NCBI GenBank assembly: GCA_046330955.1
Contig: JAXLRT010000018.1
Coordinates: 62,001 to 126,000 of the forward strand
DNA length: 64,000 bases
From: JADJPO01 sp046330955
GTDB lineage: Bacteria; Actinomycetota; Actinomycetes; Actinomycetales; Kineosporiaceae
Direction of reading: 5' to 3'
The translations under genes were made by a program, and so were the position numbers. The notes beneath the pieces are model-generated. The model saw nothing but the letters and a program-made list of their open reading frames with translations. It was not told the DNA's origin and made no database searches. Below, piece by piece: positions 24,576 to 33,188 of this stretch (its first letter is position 1; every line of letters starts with the position of its first letter).

Positions 24576-25787
24576 GTGAGCGCGCTGAGCCTGCCCCGGA
24601 CGCCGAGTGAACCGATCCCGTCGCGGGCCGAGGTGGTGGTGATCGGCGGTGGCGTGATGGGCGCCAGCATCGCCTTTCACCTCGCCGAGGCGGGGGTACG
24701 CGACGTCCTGCTGCTGGAGCGCGACGCGCTGGCGAGCGGGTCGACGTCCAAGGCCGCCGGCGGGGTGCGGGCGCAGTTCTCGGACGCACTGAACATCCAA
24801 CTCGGCGCGCGCAGCCTGGAGGCGTTCGAACGGTTCACCGCGCGTCCGGGCGGCGAGATCGACCTGCGGCAGGTGGGCTACCTGTTCCTGCTCACCACCC
24901 CGCAGGACGTCGCGGTGTACGAGGCCTCGGTGGCGCTGCAGAACTCCCTCGGCGTGCCGTCGCGGATGCTGACCGCGGCCGAGGCGGCCAGGCTGTCGCC
25001 GATCGTGACCACGGACGACGTGCTGGCGGCGGCGTTCCACGGCCGCGACGGCTACTGCACGCCGGAGTCGGTGGTGCAGGGGTATGCCGCCGGGGCGCGC
25101 CGGCACGGGGCGACGGTGGTGACCGGGGTCGAGGTGACCGGCATCGAGCGGGACGGCGACGAGATCCGTGGCGTCCGAACCTCGGCCGGCGACGTGGCCT
25201 GTTCGACGGTGATCAACTGTGCCGGCCCGTGGGCTGGGGTGGTGGGTGAGATGGCCGGGGTGGAGTTGCCCATCACCCCGCTGCGCCGGCAGATCATCGT
25301 CACCGAGCCGTTGCCCGCGTCGGTGCAGGCGCTGGTGCCGCGGGACATGCCGATGACCATCGACGCGGCGACCACGTTCTACCTGCACCCCGAGGGGCCG
25401 GCGTCACGGCCGAGCATCTTGCTCGGGATGTCGTACACGGCCGAGGAACCGGGCTTCAAGATGGGCATGTCGGACGACTGGCTGCCCGATCTGACCGAGG
25501 CGATGGAGCACCGGGCACCGGCGCTGCTGGAGGTCGGCATGGCGCACGGCTGGTCGGGGCTGTACGAGGACTCCCCGGACCACAACGCGATGATCGGCGA
25601 GGTGGCCGGGGTGTCGCGATTCTTGTATGCCACAGGGTTTTCCGGCCACGGCTTCCTGCAGGGGCCGGCGGTCGGCGAGGTGGTGCGCGACCTCTACCTG
25701 GGCCGCGAGCCGTTCCTGGACGTCGCGCCGTTCTCGGCCGATCGCTTCTCCGCCGGCACCGCGCGACCCGAGCACAACATCGTCTGA
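24576..25787 (+). CDS. FAD-dependent oxidoreductase (sarcosine/glycine oxidase-like)
   Basis: The 403-aa product has an N-terminal dinucleotide-binding motif VVVIGGGVMGASIAFHLAEAG at residues 21-41 with the acidic end of the second strand (LLLERD), and a C-terminal FAD loop FLYATGFSGHGFLQGPAVGEVVRDL. It resembles the DAO family, closest by pattern to sarcosine oxidase beta subunits. These oxidise secondary or primary amino acids. A TAGGTT hexamer at 24563-24568 seven bases before the GTG suggests a leaderless message. It stands alone. Confidence 0.88.
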   Translation: MSALSLPRTPSEPIPSRAEVVVIGGGVMGASIAFHLAEAGVRDVLLLERDALASGSTSKAAGGVRAQFSDALNIQLGARSLEAFERFTARPGGEIDLRQVGYLFLLTTPQDVAVYEASVALQNSLGVPSRMLTAAEAARLSPIVTTDDVLAAAFHGRDGYCTPESVVQGYAAGARRHGATVVTGVEVTGIERDGDEIRGVRTSAGDVACSTVINCAGPWAGVVGEMAGVELPITPLRRQIIVTEPLPASVQALVPRDMPMTIDAATTFYLHPEGPASRPSILLGMSYTAEEPGFKMGMSDDWLPDLTEAMEHRAPALLEVGMAHGWSGLYEDSPDHNAMIGEVAGVSRFLYATGFSGHGFLQGPAVGEVVRDLYLGREPFLDVAPFSADRFSAGTARPEHNIV

Positions 25788-25799
25788 CGCTCGTCGACC

Positions 25800-25849
25800 A
25801 GGCTGCGTGGGGTTCACCACCGTAGTCGGTGGCAAACCCCACGCAGCCT
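25800..25849. terminator. Long hairpin between convergent genes
   Basis: A 15-bp perfect stem (25800-25814 with 25835-25849) continues with an imperfect inner stem. It lies between the oxidoreductase stop (25787) and the convergent ABC permease stop (25863), so it probably terminates transcription from both sides. Confidence 0.65.
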
Positions 25850-25862
25850 CAGGTGATCTCGC

Positions 25863-26660
25863 TCAGTTGATCTCGCGACGGGTGAGCCACCACGATCCGA
25901 TGACCAGCGGAACCAGCACCCACACCGCCGACGCCGTGCCGAGGTGTGCCCAGGCCTCGCCGGTCATGCTGCCCGAGGTGAGCGGATCGGTGGCCCGATC
26001 CAGATCGAGCCAGGTGGCGACCCGGCCGAGGCGGCTGATCATCGAGGTGAGGATCGCCCAGGCCGTCGGCAGGCCGAGGAACGCCACGATGGCGACCGCC
26101 GGGCTGCTCAGCAGCAGGCCGAAGGCCACGCCTTGCACGACCGAGAGCACCTGCGCCAGAACGAATCCGGCCAACGCGTCGCCGGCGACGTGCCACTGGG
26201 CGGGGGCGTCACGGAACTGCACGGCAGCCAGGTGCCCGAGGGCGGCGAACCCCACCGCGACCCCGAGGCCGACCACGGCCCAGGCGGAGGCCGCGAGCAG
26301 CTTGGCGGCGACGACCCGGATCCGCCGTGGCTCGACCGTGAAGGTCACCAGCCCGGTGCGCTGGGAGAACTCGGCGGTCATGGCCAGGATGCCCATCAGC
26401 GGGTAGAGCGCTGCCTGCACCAGGCCGGTCACCTCGATCAACGAGGCGAAGGCCAGCTCGTCCCCGTTCTCGCGGAGGGCGATCACGGCGGTGAGCAGCC
26501 CCGCGGTGAGCAGGGCGATGCTGACCATCAGCCAGCGTCCCGAGCGGGTGTCGACCAGCTTGCGGGCCTCCAACCGGACCAGCCGGGTGAACGGGATCCC
26601 CGGCCGGCCCACCATCGGCGGCGTCTGTCGCTGCGTCGGCGTTGCCGTCGTGGTGCTCAT
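25863..26660 (-). CDS. ABC-2 type transporter permease
   Basis: The 265-aa product has about six hydrophobic segments after a cytoplasmic N-terminus (PFTRLVRLEARKLVDTRSGRWLM), the ABC-2 layout of exporter or envelope-related permeases. Start ATG at 26660 overlaps the ATPase stop by four bases. It will form a transporter with the ATPase encoded upstream. Substrate unknown. A two-component system lies divergently upstream, and in Firmicutes and Actinobacteria such neighbours often control ABC exporters of antimicrobial peptides or drugs. Confidence 0.87.
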   Translation of the reverse strand: MSTTTATPTQRQTPPMVGRPGIPFTRLVRLEARKLVDTRSGRWLMVSIALLTAGLLTAVIALRENGDELAFASLIEVTGLVQAALYPLMGILAMTAEFSQRTGLVTFTVEPRRIRVVAAKLLAASAWAVVGLGVAVGFAALGHLAAVQFRDAPAQWHVAGDALAGFVLAQVLSVVQGVAFGLLLSSPAVAIVAFLGLPTAWAILTSMISRLGRVATWLDLDRATDPLTSGSMTGEAWAHLGTASAVWVLVPLVIGSWWLTRREIN

Positions 26661-27580
26661 GCCGCCACCCCTGCCGTCGTGGTCGGGCGTCCGCTCGACC
26701 GATCGCTGTCCGATGTCAGTTCCAGGAAGAGCTGCTCCAGGCCGGCCTCGCGGGCGGGCCGCAGCTCGGTGAGCACCACGCCGGCGGAGGCGGCCGCGCG
26801 GCCGATCTGCTCGCCGTCCGCATCGACCGTCAACGTGGAGCCAGCGCGCGAGCGGACGACGTGACCCGCAGCCCGCAGCGCGGCGTCCAACCGGTCGGGG
26901 TCCACCGCGGTCACGGTGCTGCCGTCGGCCTGCAGCAGGGATGCCTTCGACCCCTGCGCGACGATGCGGCCCCGCCCGATGACGACCAGCTCGTCGGCGA
27001 CCAGCTCGACCTCGTGCAGCAGGTGGGACGACAGAAGCACCGTGCAGCCGCGATCGGCGATCGACCGCAGCAGCTCGCGCATCCAGTGGATTCCTTGCGG
27101 ATCGAGGCCGTTGGCGGGTTCATCGAGCAGCAACACCTGCGGATCGCCGACCAGGGCCTGCGCGATGCCCAGACGTTGGCGCATCCCGAGCGAATAGTGA
27201 CGAAGCCGGCGCCGGGCCTCGGTGTCGCTCAGGCCCACCAACGCCAGCATCTCGTCCACCCGGGCGCGTGGGCGGCCAGCACCCATGGCCGCCAGGGTGA
27301 GCACCTCGCGGCCGGTGCGTCCGGCATGCTGCGCACTGGCGTCCAGCAACGTGCCGACCTGGGCGGACGGCGTGGGCAGCTCACGGTAGGGACGGCCCAA
27401 CACGGTGGCCGAGCCGGACGTCGGCGGGGTGAGCCCGCAGAGCATGCGCAGTGTTGTGGACTTGCCGGCACCGTTCGGGCCGAGAAAGCCGGTCACCACC
27501 CCGGGCCGCGCCTCGAACGAGATGTCGTCCACCGCGGCGAAGGCGCCGTAGCGCTTGGTCAGATTCTGGATACGGATCAT
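26657..27580 (-). CDS. ABC transporter ATP-binding protein
   Basis: The 307-aa product has Walker A GPNGAGKST at residues 34-42, the signature YSLGMRQRLGIAQALVG, Walker B VLLLDEPANGLDP and the H-loop SSHLLHEVE. The C-terminal 90 residues are a domain common to ABC-2 exporter ATPases. ATG 27580 begins MIRIQNLTKRYG; the frame upstream to 27718 is not used. It pairs with the permease by ATGA coupling. Confidence 0.93.
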   Translation of the reverse strand: MIRIQNLTKRYGAFAAVDDISFEARPGVVTGFLGPNGAGKSTTLRMLCGLTPPTSGSATVLGRPYRELPTPSAQVGTLLDASAQHAGRTGREVLTLAAMGAGRPRARVDEMLALVGLSDTEARRRLRHYSLGMRQRLGIAQALVGDPQVLLLDEPANGLDPQGIHWMRELLRSIADRGCTVLLSSHLLHEVELVADELVVIGRGRIVAQGSKASLLQADGSTVTAVDPDRLDAALRAAGHVVRSRAGSTLTVDADGEQIGRAAASAGVVLTELRPAREAGLEQLFLELTSDSDRSSGRPTTTAGVAA

Positions 27581-27710
27581 GGCTCCAGCCTCGGACCCGT
27601 GGCCCGACGCCCACATCGGGCAAGGGGCGGGATCGAGGTCGACCAAAGTCGATGCCGAGGTCGACCTGTGGCGGTGACCGGGGGCGGCCCGCCGCTCGTA
27701 GGCTGTCGGT

Positions 27711-28937
27711 GTGATCACGACCGCCGCTCCGGCTGTCCCTGCGATGCCGGGTCAACCACCGCTCGGTCGAGCCGGTCACATCTGGCGGATCGTGATCTGC
27801 GCACTACTGGGCCTGATGCTGTTCGCCGTCGCCGTGGACTCCCTGCGCGAGAAGCCTCCGGTTCCCTCGGGGATTCACGTGCTGCTCTGGCTGGATCCGC
27901 TGCTCTTCGGCCCGGCGTCCTGGGTGCTCGTGGCCTTTCATCGGCGCTTCCCGATGCCGGTGGCGATTGCCGTCACCGCGCTCAGCGCGGTGTCCCTCTT
28001 CGCGGCGCCGGCCGCCACGCTCTGCTTGATGTCGATCTCCGCCCGGCGCCGTCTGCGGGAGATCGCGGCCGTGGTCGTACTCGGCCTGGTGACCAGCACG
28101 ATCTCGTTCGCCATCTATCCCGAAGCCGCGGACTCCTACTGGTCCCAGCTGATACCGGATGTCTTGATCATGGCGGTGTCGGTCGGGTTCGGCATGTACG
28201 TCGGTGCCCGCCGGGAGCTGACCTATTCGTGGCGACTGCGAGCCGAGGCAGCGGATCGTGAACAGGCACTGATGCTCGAGCAGGTGCGCACCGGTGAGCG
28301 AACCCGGATCGCCCGCGAGATGCACGACGTCCTGGGTCACCGGATCTCGCTGGTGTCGATGCACGCCGGGGTGCTGGCGCTGCGCGAGGATCTCACGGCC
28401 GAGCAGGTGCAGGCCGAGGCTCGGCTGATCCAGCGCACGGCGCACGAGGCCATGGAGGAGTTGCAGGGAGTGCTCGGCGTACTGCGCGGCACGGACGAAC
28501 GCGGGACCGAGCGCGGGGTCGAGCACCCTCAGCCCACCCTCGACGACCTGGAGGCGTTGCTCGCCGAGGCTCGCGCCAGCAATCCGGTCGAGGTCGTCCG
28601 CGACCTTCGGTCCGACGTGCCGGGCCAGCTGGGTCGCCACGTCTACCGGATCGTGCAGGAATGCCTGACGAATGCCCGTAAACACGCGCCGGGCAGCGCC
28701 GTCCGGGTGCAGCTGACCGGCAGCCCCCGCCACGGGCTGACCATCGAGGTGATCACCCAGCCGCCCCACGGCCGGACGGTGCTCTCGACGGCCGGCTCCG
28801 GCTTCGGGCTGCTGGGCATCACCGAACGCGCCGAGGCGCTGGGCGGGACGACGGAGCACGGCGTCGAGGCCGGCGGCTGTCATCGGGTGCGGGTGTGGCT
28901 GCCCTGGAAGGGGATTGCCCGGGATGAGTCGGGATGA
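27711..28937 (+). CDS. Two-component sensor histidine kinase (NarX/LiaS-like, HisKA_3)
   Basis: The 408-aa product has about five N-terminal hydrophobic segments, then the HisKA_3 motif REMHDVLGHRIS with the phospho-acceptor His205, and a GHKL ATP-binding end (LTNARKHAPG as N box, GSGFGLLGITERAEALGG as G boxes). It should sense a membrane-associated signal. Start is GTG 27711, with TAGGCT at 27699-27704 six bases ahead. It is coupled to the response regulator by ATGA. Confidence 0.9.
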   Translation: MITTAAPAVPAMPGQPPLGRAGHIWRIVICALLGLMLFAVAVDSLREKPPVPSGIHVLLWLDPLLFGPASWVLVAFHRRFPMPVAIAVTALSAVSLFAAPAATLCLMSISARRRLREIAAVVVLGLVTSTISFAIYPEAADSYWSQLIPDVLIMAVSVGFGMYVGARRELTYSWRLRAEAADREQALMLEQVRTGERTRIAREMHDVLGHRISLVSMHAGVLALREDLTAEQVQAEARLIQRTAHEAMEELQGVLGVLRGTDERGTERGVEHPQPTLDDLEALLAEARASNPVEVVRDLRSDVPGQLGRHVYRIVQECLTNARKHAPGSAVRVQLTGSPRHGLTIEVITQPPHGRTVLSTAGSGFGLLGITERAEALGGTTEHGVEAGGCHRVRVWLPWKGIARDESG

Positions 28938-29620
28938 GTGAGGACCGGAACACCGTGGTCCGGGTGCTGATCGTGGACGACGACCCGCTGGTGCGATCGG
29001 CGCTGCGCCTGATGCTGGGCGCGGACCCCATGATCGAGGTGGTCGGCGAGGCCGCGGACGGCGCGCAGGCCGTGGACGCCGTCCGCTCGCTGCGACCGGA
29101 CGTGGCGCTGATGGACATCCGGATGCCGGTGCTGGACGGGATCGAGGCCACGGCGCGGATCACGGCGATGCCCGATGGACCGGACGGCGTACGCACCCAG
29201 GTGATCGTGCTGACCACGTTCGACGCCGACGAGCTGGTGCGCGCCGCGATCCGGGCCGGGGCGAGTGGGTTCCTGCTCAAACACACCTCACCCGAGCGCC
29301 TGCTGAGCGCGGTGCACCGGGTGACGGCGGGCGAACCCATGCTCTCGCCGTCCGTGACGCGCCAGATGATGAGCCTGGTGGCGGCCGCGGACGCCGATCC
29401 GCGCCGGGCTGCGGCCCAGGCCCAGCTCGCGAGCTTGAGCGAGCGGGAGCGTCAGGTGGCGTTGGCCATCGGCGAGGGCAAGTCGAATGCCGAGATCGCT
29501 GCCGAGCTGTACCTGTCGGTGGCCACGGTCAAGTCGCACGTCACGCACCTGTTGACGCGGTTGGAGGCCACCAATCGGGTGCAGATCGCCATCCGGGTGC
29601 ACGACGCCGGGCTGCTCTGA
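28934..29620 (+). CDS. NarL/LuxR family response regulator
   Basis: The 228-aa product has a receiver domain (acidic pocket VDDDP, phospho-acceptor Asp61 in VALMDIRMP, conserved Thr in VLTTFD and Lys in FLLKHTSP) and a C-terminal LuxR helix-turn-helix (LSERERQVALAIGEGKSNAEIAAELYLSVATVKSHVTHLLTRL). It is the partner of the preceding kinase and probably controls the divergent ABC exporter. Confidence 0.93.
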   Translation: MSEDRNTVVRVLIVDDDPLVRSALRLMLGADPMIEVVGEAADGAQAVDAVRSLRPDVALMDIRMPVLDGIEATARITAMPDGPDGVRTQVIVLTTFDADELVRAAIRAGASGFLLKHTSPERLLSAVHRVTAGEPMLSPSVTRQMMSLVAAADADPRRAAAQAQLASLSERERQVALAIGEGKSNAEIAAELYLSVATVKSHVTHLLTRLEATNRVQIAIRVHDAGLL

Positions 29621-29647
29621 GGTCGAGGCCCGGGCGGTCTGGGCGCC

Positions 29648-29679
29648 GGTATCAGGTCGTGGCGGTATCAGGTCGTGGC
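29648..29679. repeat. 16-bp perfect tandem duplication
   Basis: GGTATCAGGTCGTGGC occurs at 29648-29663 and 29664-29679. It duplicates the end of the NUDIX remnant, giving a second in-register copy of its stop region. Confidence 0.7.
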
Positions 29680-29846
29680 GTCGATGGCTCGCCGATAGAC
29701 CTCTGGCAGGGCATCCGGCAGCCCGGATCGTGGAAACCACTGCAGGGCAGTGTGTTCGGGCGCTCCAGCTGGAGCCGGCGCGGGTTGCGGCCCAGCAGCA
29801 CGAGCCCTTCGTGGACGAGGACTCCCTTGATGGTGACCGGCGTCAT
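29668..29846 (-). pseudogene. NUDIX hydrolase remnant with internal deletion
   Basis: From ATG 29846 the frame reads TIKGVLVHEGLVLLGRNPRR, the first strands of a NUDIX domain. A different minus-strand frame nearer the end reads ALQWFPRSGLPDALPEVYRRAIDATT, typical of the last NUDIX helix. The catalytic Nudix box (GX5EX7REUXEEXGU), which should lie between them, is missing, and the two parts are out of frame. This is a gene that lost its middle. A small unrelated ORF is the alternative, but the order and strand of both ends fit decay better. Confidence 0.6.
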
Positions 29847-30030
29847 GAGACCAGACTGCCGGATCGGCCGGTCATCCGGCTGGCGGGACGCAGAGTCCTC
29901 CGGTGGCAAAGGTGTCGCAGCGGCCGTTCTGTGACAGTGATGTTCTGCACAAGAAGTCGTTGCGCTGCAATGGCTTTCATCAGGCTCATAGGCGGCTTGG
30001 TTGTCGGTGGTCGCCCGTAGTGTCCGCTTC

Positions 30031-31809
30031 ATGGAGCCCGAGCAGAACCCCACCCCGGACGGCGAGACCGCCGCCGGTGACGGTGCTGCCCCCACGACTC
30101 CGGACGATGCCGCGGCGACCGATGACGGTGCTACCGCCAGCACCCCGGACTCCGCCACCGCCGGCACCACGGCCTCGCCCGTCACCACGGTGTTGGACGC
30201 CGTGTCGGCGCAGATCGTGCAACTACAGACCACGCCCACCCTGACCCTGTCGGACAGCGAACTGCGCACCGCGGTGATCGCCGTTCACCGGGTCGCGAAT
30301 CAACTCGAGGCCGCCACCTTGCACCTGGTCCGTGCCTTGGATGATCGGCCCGAGGCGATGCCGACCTGCCCGGCGGGCAAGGTCGCCGCCACCTTCCTGG
30401 TCCACGCCCTGCGCCTCGATCCCGGCACCGCCGCCCGCGATGTCGCCGCGGCGCGGCGCCTCGACCCGGACGGCGCCGGCGTCGGTGTCGACACCGGCGG
30501 CACCGACCCGGCTGGTGGCCTGGATGCCACGGGGATGGGGTTGCCCGAGGTCGGGGCTGCACTGGCGGCCGGGGACATCTCCCGCCGCCACGTCGATCAC
30601 GCCGTGGGCTGCGTGGGCCGCATCGACAGCGATGTGTTGGCGCATGTCGATCCGGAGGGGATCGCGGGGATCCAGCGGGTGGATGAGTTCCTGGCCGAGC
30701 ATGCCCGCAAGCACGCCCCCCACGTGTTCCGGCGACTGTGCACCCAGCTGGAAGAAGCCCTCAACCCCGATAAGGGCTTCGACCCCAAGGCCCACGAGAA
30801 GCGGTACCTGCACCTGGGCACCGACAGCACCGGGATGCTGGTCGGACGGTTCGCGCTGTCCCCGGCGGATGGGCTCATCGTCCGCAACGTGATCCACGCG
30901 CTGAGCAAGCCCACCCCCGCGGGCACGGGCACCAGTGACGGCTCGCAGGTTCAGGGTGAGCTACCGTTGCGCGATCCGCGCACCGCGGCGCAACGCCGCG
31001 CTGATGCCCTGGCCCACCTCGCCCGCCTGGCCCTACGCGGCAGCACCACCGGCGGCGATGGCGACTCCGGCGAGGTCGAGGACCCCGACGCCGGTAGTCC
31101 CACCGACACCAGCACCAGAGACGGGGCCGCAGCGGACACGAGCACCACCGACGGCACAGCATCCAGCACCGCGACGACGGCGAAATCGTCCACCCGACGA
31201 ACCTCGACACCGAAACCCTCGGGCGGCGTCCACATCTCGCTGATCGCCACCCTCGACCAACTCACCGCCGCCCTCCACCCCCAACCCACCCCCGGCGCCG
31301 GACTCGGCAGCGACCTCGGACCCGGCGGCGGACCCCTACCCCGCCACGTCCTGGCCCAGATGCTGTGCACCTCGCTGATCTCCCCGACCATCCTGGACGG
31401 CCACGGAGCGGTCCTGGCCCACGGACGAGCCCAACGCCTGGCCACCCCCGCTCAACGGCGGGCGGTGTTCGCCCGAGATCGCGGCTGCGTCATCCCCGGG
31501 TGCACCGCACCGGTGGACTGGTGCGACGTCCACCACGCCACCCCCTGGGCCGAGGGCGGACTGACCGACGTCGACGCCATGGTCGCGGCCTGCGGCCGCG
31601 ACCACACCGCCATCCACGCCGGCATCTGGACCATACGAATGATCAACGGCGTGCCGTGGGTGATCCCACCACCCTGGATCGACCCGCTACAACGACCCGT
31701 ACGCAACACCATTCACGACGACGAGCACACCGCACACCGACTCGCCGCACACCTCGGCAACGGGCCGGTCGACCAACTCGAACTCGACCTGAGGGAAGAA
31801 CCACCATGA
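30031..31809 (+). CDS. HNH endonuclease, DUF222 / 13E12 repeat family
   Basis: The 592-aa product has an Ala/Thr-rich acidic N-terminus, a DUF222 domain (about residues 65-300, TVLDAVSAQIVQLQTTP... RRLCTQLEEALNPDKGFDP), a long low-complexity Asp/Thr/Ser linker and a C-terminal HNH module CVIPGCTAPVDWCDVHHATPWAEGGLTDVDAMVAACGRDHTAIH in outline (Cys pairs, HH, N-like D, H). The family occurs in many copies in actinobacteria. Its role, perhaps in mobile or repeat elements, is unsettled. ATG 30031 preferred over TTG 30001. Confidence 0.9.
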   Translation: MEPEQNPTPDGETAAGDGAAPTTPDDAAATDDGATASTPDSATAGTTASPVTTVLDAVSAQIVQLQTTPTLTLSDSELRTAVIAVHRVANQLEAATLHLVRALDDRPEAMPTCPAGKVAATFLVHALRLDPGTAARDVAAARRLDPDGAGVGVDTGGTDPAGGLDATGMGLPEVGAALAAGDISRRHVDHAVGCVGRIDSDVLAHVDPEGIAGIQRVDEFLAEHARKHAPHVFRRLCTQLEEALNPDKGFDPKAHEKRYLHLGTDSTGMLVGRFALSPADGLIVRNVIHALSKPTPAGTGTSDGSQVQGELPLRDPRTAAQRRADALAHLARLALRGSTTGGDGDSGEVEDPDAGSPTDTSTRDGAAADTSTTDGTASSTATTAKSSTRRTSTPKPSGGVHISLIATLDQLTAALHPQPTPGAGLGSDLGPGGGPLPRHVLAQMLCTSLISPTILDGHGAVLAHGRAQRLATPAQRRAVFARDRGCVIPGCTAPVDWCDVHHATPWAEGGLTDVDAMVAACGRDHTAIHAGIWTIRMINGVPWVIPPPWIDPLQRPVRNTIHDDEHTAHRLAAHLGNGPVDQLELDLREEPP

Positions 31810-31820
31810 CCAGACTGAGC

Positions 31821-32327
31821 TCAGGAGGCCAGACACACCGTGGGTGCGTGCTCGACCGGGAAGTTCACCGAGCGGGCGATGAAGCAGTAGTCCCCCACCC
31901 GATGGTGAGCCGCCTGCGCGGCCTCGGTCATCGACGCGTCGGCCACCGTGACCTCGGGTCGCAGCACCACGCGCTCGAAATGTCCTGCGCCCGAACCGTC
32001 TTCGACCATCACCCCGAACGGGGTGTCGACGTAGTCGGTGACCACGACGCCGACCGTGGTGGCCAGGTGCAGGTACCAGAGCATGTGGCACTGGGCGAGG
32101 GAGGCGACCAGCAACTCTTCGGGGTTCCAGCGCGTGGGGTCACCCCGAAAGGCCGGGTCCGACGATCCGAGGATCACCGGCTTGGGCACGCCGCCATCCA
32201 CCGGGAGCGCAGGGACCGTTGCGGCGCCGGCGAGCTCGTGATCGCGGCTGTAGGCACGATAGTTGCTCGTGCCGCTGCCCTCGTTTCCGGTCCAGCGCAG
32301 CGACACCTCATAGCGATGACTCCTCAC
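31821..32327 (-). CDS. OsmC family peroxidase-like protein
   Basis: The 168-aa product has both OsmC/Ohr cysteines: Cys80 in SLAQCHMLWYL and Cys148 in VGDYCFIARSVNFPVEHAP. Members reduce organic hydroperoxides with a lipoyl or dithiol partner. It is coupled to a TetR gene by a four-base overlap and is the second gene of that operon. The converging HNH gene ends 11 bp away. Confidence 0.9.
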   Translation of the reverse strand: MRSHRYEVSLRWTGNEGSGTSNYRAYSRDHELAGAATVPALPVDGGVPKPVILGSSDPAFRGDPTRWNPEELLVASLAQCHMLWYLHLATTVGVVVTDYVDTPFGVMVEDGSGAGHFERVVLRPEVTVADASMTEAAQAAHHRVGDYCFIARSVNFPVEHAPTVCLAS

Positions 32328-33040
32328 CGAGTTGCTCCCTCCGTCGCCGCCTTCTTCCGACCCTTCTTACCCGGGCGGCGCGCACCGCCGTCCCGGGCGA
32401 CCATGTCGGCCAACCCGTCGAGGACCAACTCCAGCCCGACCGCGAAGCTCGCCCCGAAGTCGTATCCCGGCTGCATCACGTGGCCCATCGCGAACTCGGC
32501 GAGGTTCGCGTACTGCGCCAGCGGCATCTCCGCGAGGATCGGCTCGGCAACCTGCGTGACGTCGTCCGAGCCGTCGAACGGCAGGCTCGCCTCTTGCAGG
32601 GCGAATCCGTAGACGAAGGCGTCGACCACCGCATAGGCGTGAGCGGTCGCCGGGAGCGAGAATCCGGCCGCACGGAACGTGCCGAGCATCGCATCGTGTT
32701 GCCGCAGCGTCTCGGGCCCTGGCCGGGTACGGGTCTCGAGCAGGGCCAGAGCCCACGGGTGGCGGCGGAGCGCCTGGCGTGCCGAGCCGGCCCGGCGACG
32801 CACCTGTTCGCGCCAGTCCCCGCTCGGATCGGGCAGATCGATCTCGGCGAAGACCACGTCGACGATGCCGTCGAGGATCTCCTCCTTGTTGCGCACATGG
32901 TGGTAGAGCGACATCGGCTTGACGCCGAGCTCCTCGGCCAGCGAGCGCATGGTCAGCGCCGCGATCCCCGCGTCGTCCGCGATCCGGACGGCCGCCTCGA
33001 GCACCCGCTCACGACTGAGCGGCGCCCTCGTCTCGCCCAT
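32324..33040 (-). CDS. TetR family regulator with C-terminal TetR_C_1-like domain
   Basis: The 238-aa product begins with a TetR helix-turn-helix (SRERVLEAAVRIADDAGIAALTMRSLAEELGVKPMSLYHHVRNKEEILDGIVDVVFAEIDLP in outline), followed by a helical ligand-binding domain and a Lys/Arg tail (GARRPGKKGRKKAATEG). It is the first gene of the TetR-OsmC operon and is divergent from the DUF4386 gene. The two palindromes in the shared control region are probable binding sites. ATG 33040 chosen. Confidence 0.9.
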   Translation of the reverse strand: MGETRAPLSRERVLEAAVRIADDAGIAALTMRSLAEELGVKPMSLYHHVRNKEEILDGIVDVVFAEIDLPDPSGDWREQVRRRAGSARQALRRHPWALALLETRTRPGPETLRQHDAMLGTFRAAGFSLPATAHAYAVVDAFVYGFALQEASLPFDGSDDVTQVAEPILAEMPLAQYANLAEFAMGHVMQPGYDFGASFAVGLELVLDGLADMVARDGGARRPGKKGRKKAATEGATR

Positions 33041-33126
33041 GCCACACCTCCAACACCATCTCCGAGGCATCCGACCGGGGCCGAGGTGAGTGGGCTGCCC
33101 TTGCCGTTGCCCTCATCGCAGGTTAC

Positions 33127-33153
33127 CGTACTTAGTACGCCGTACTTAGTACG
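33127..33153. promoter_or_regulatory. Tandem palindromic operators between divergent genes
   Basis: CGTACTTAGTACG occurs at 33127-33139 and again at 33141-33153. Each is a near-perfect palindrome (CGTAC-TTA-GTACG) and they are 14 bases apart. They lie 87 bases before TetR and 36 bases before the DUF4386 gene, so one TetR protein could control both. Confidence 0.7.
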
Positions 33154-33188
33154 GTGACGCCGACTCGGCGCCCGACGAGAGGAATCCC

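Larger units (their letters stand above)
29621..30030. other. 410-bp gap holding a decayed gene, tandem repeat and promoter
   Basis: The gap holds a 16-bp tandem repeat, a broken NUDIX gene on the minus strand and, at 30018-30023, a TAGTGT hexamer placed seven bases before the HNH gene's ATG. Between 29850 and 30015 I see nothing else. Confidence 0.5.

Noticed and set aside
30001..30030. A TTG start for the HNH gene ten codons upstream
   Set aside because: The added codons would cover the TAGTGT hexamer, and ATG 30031 is well placed for a leaderless start.
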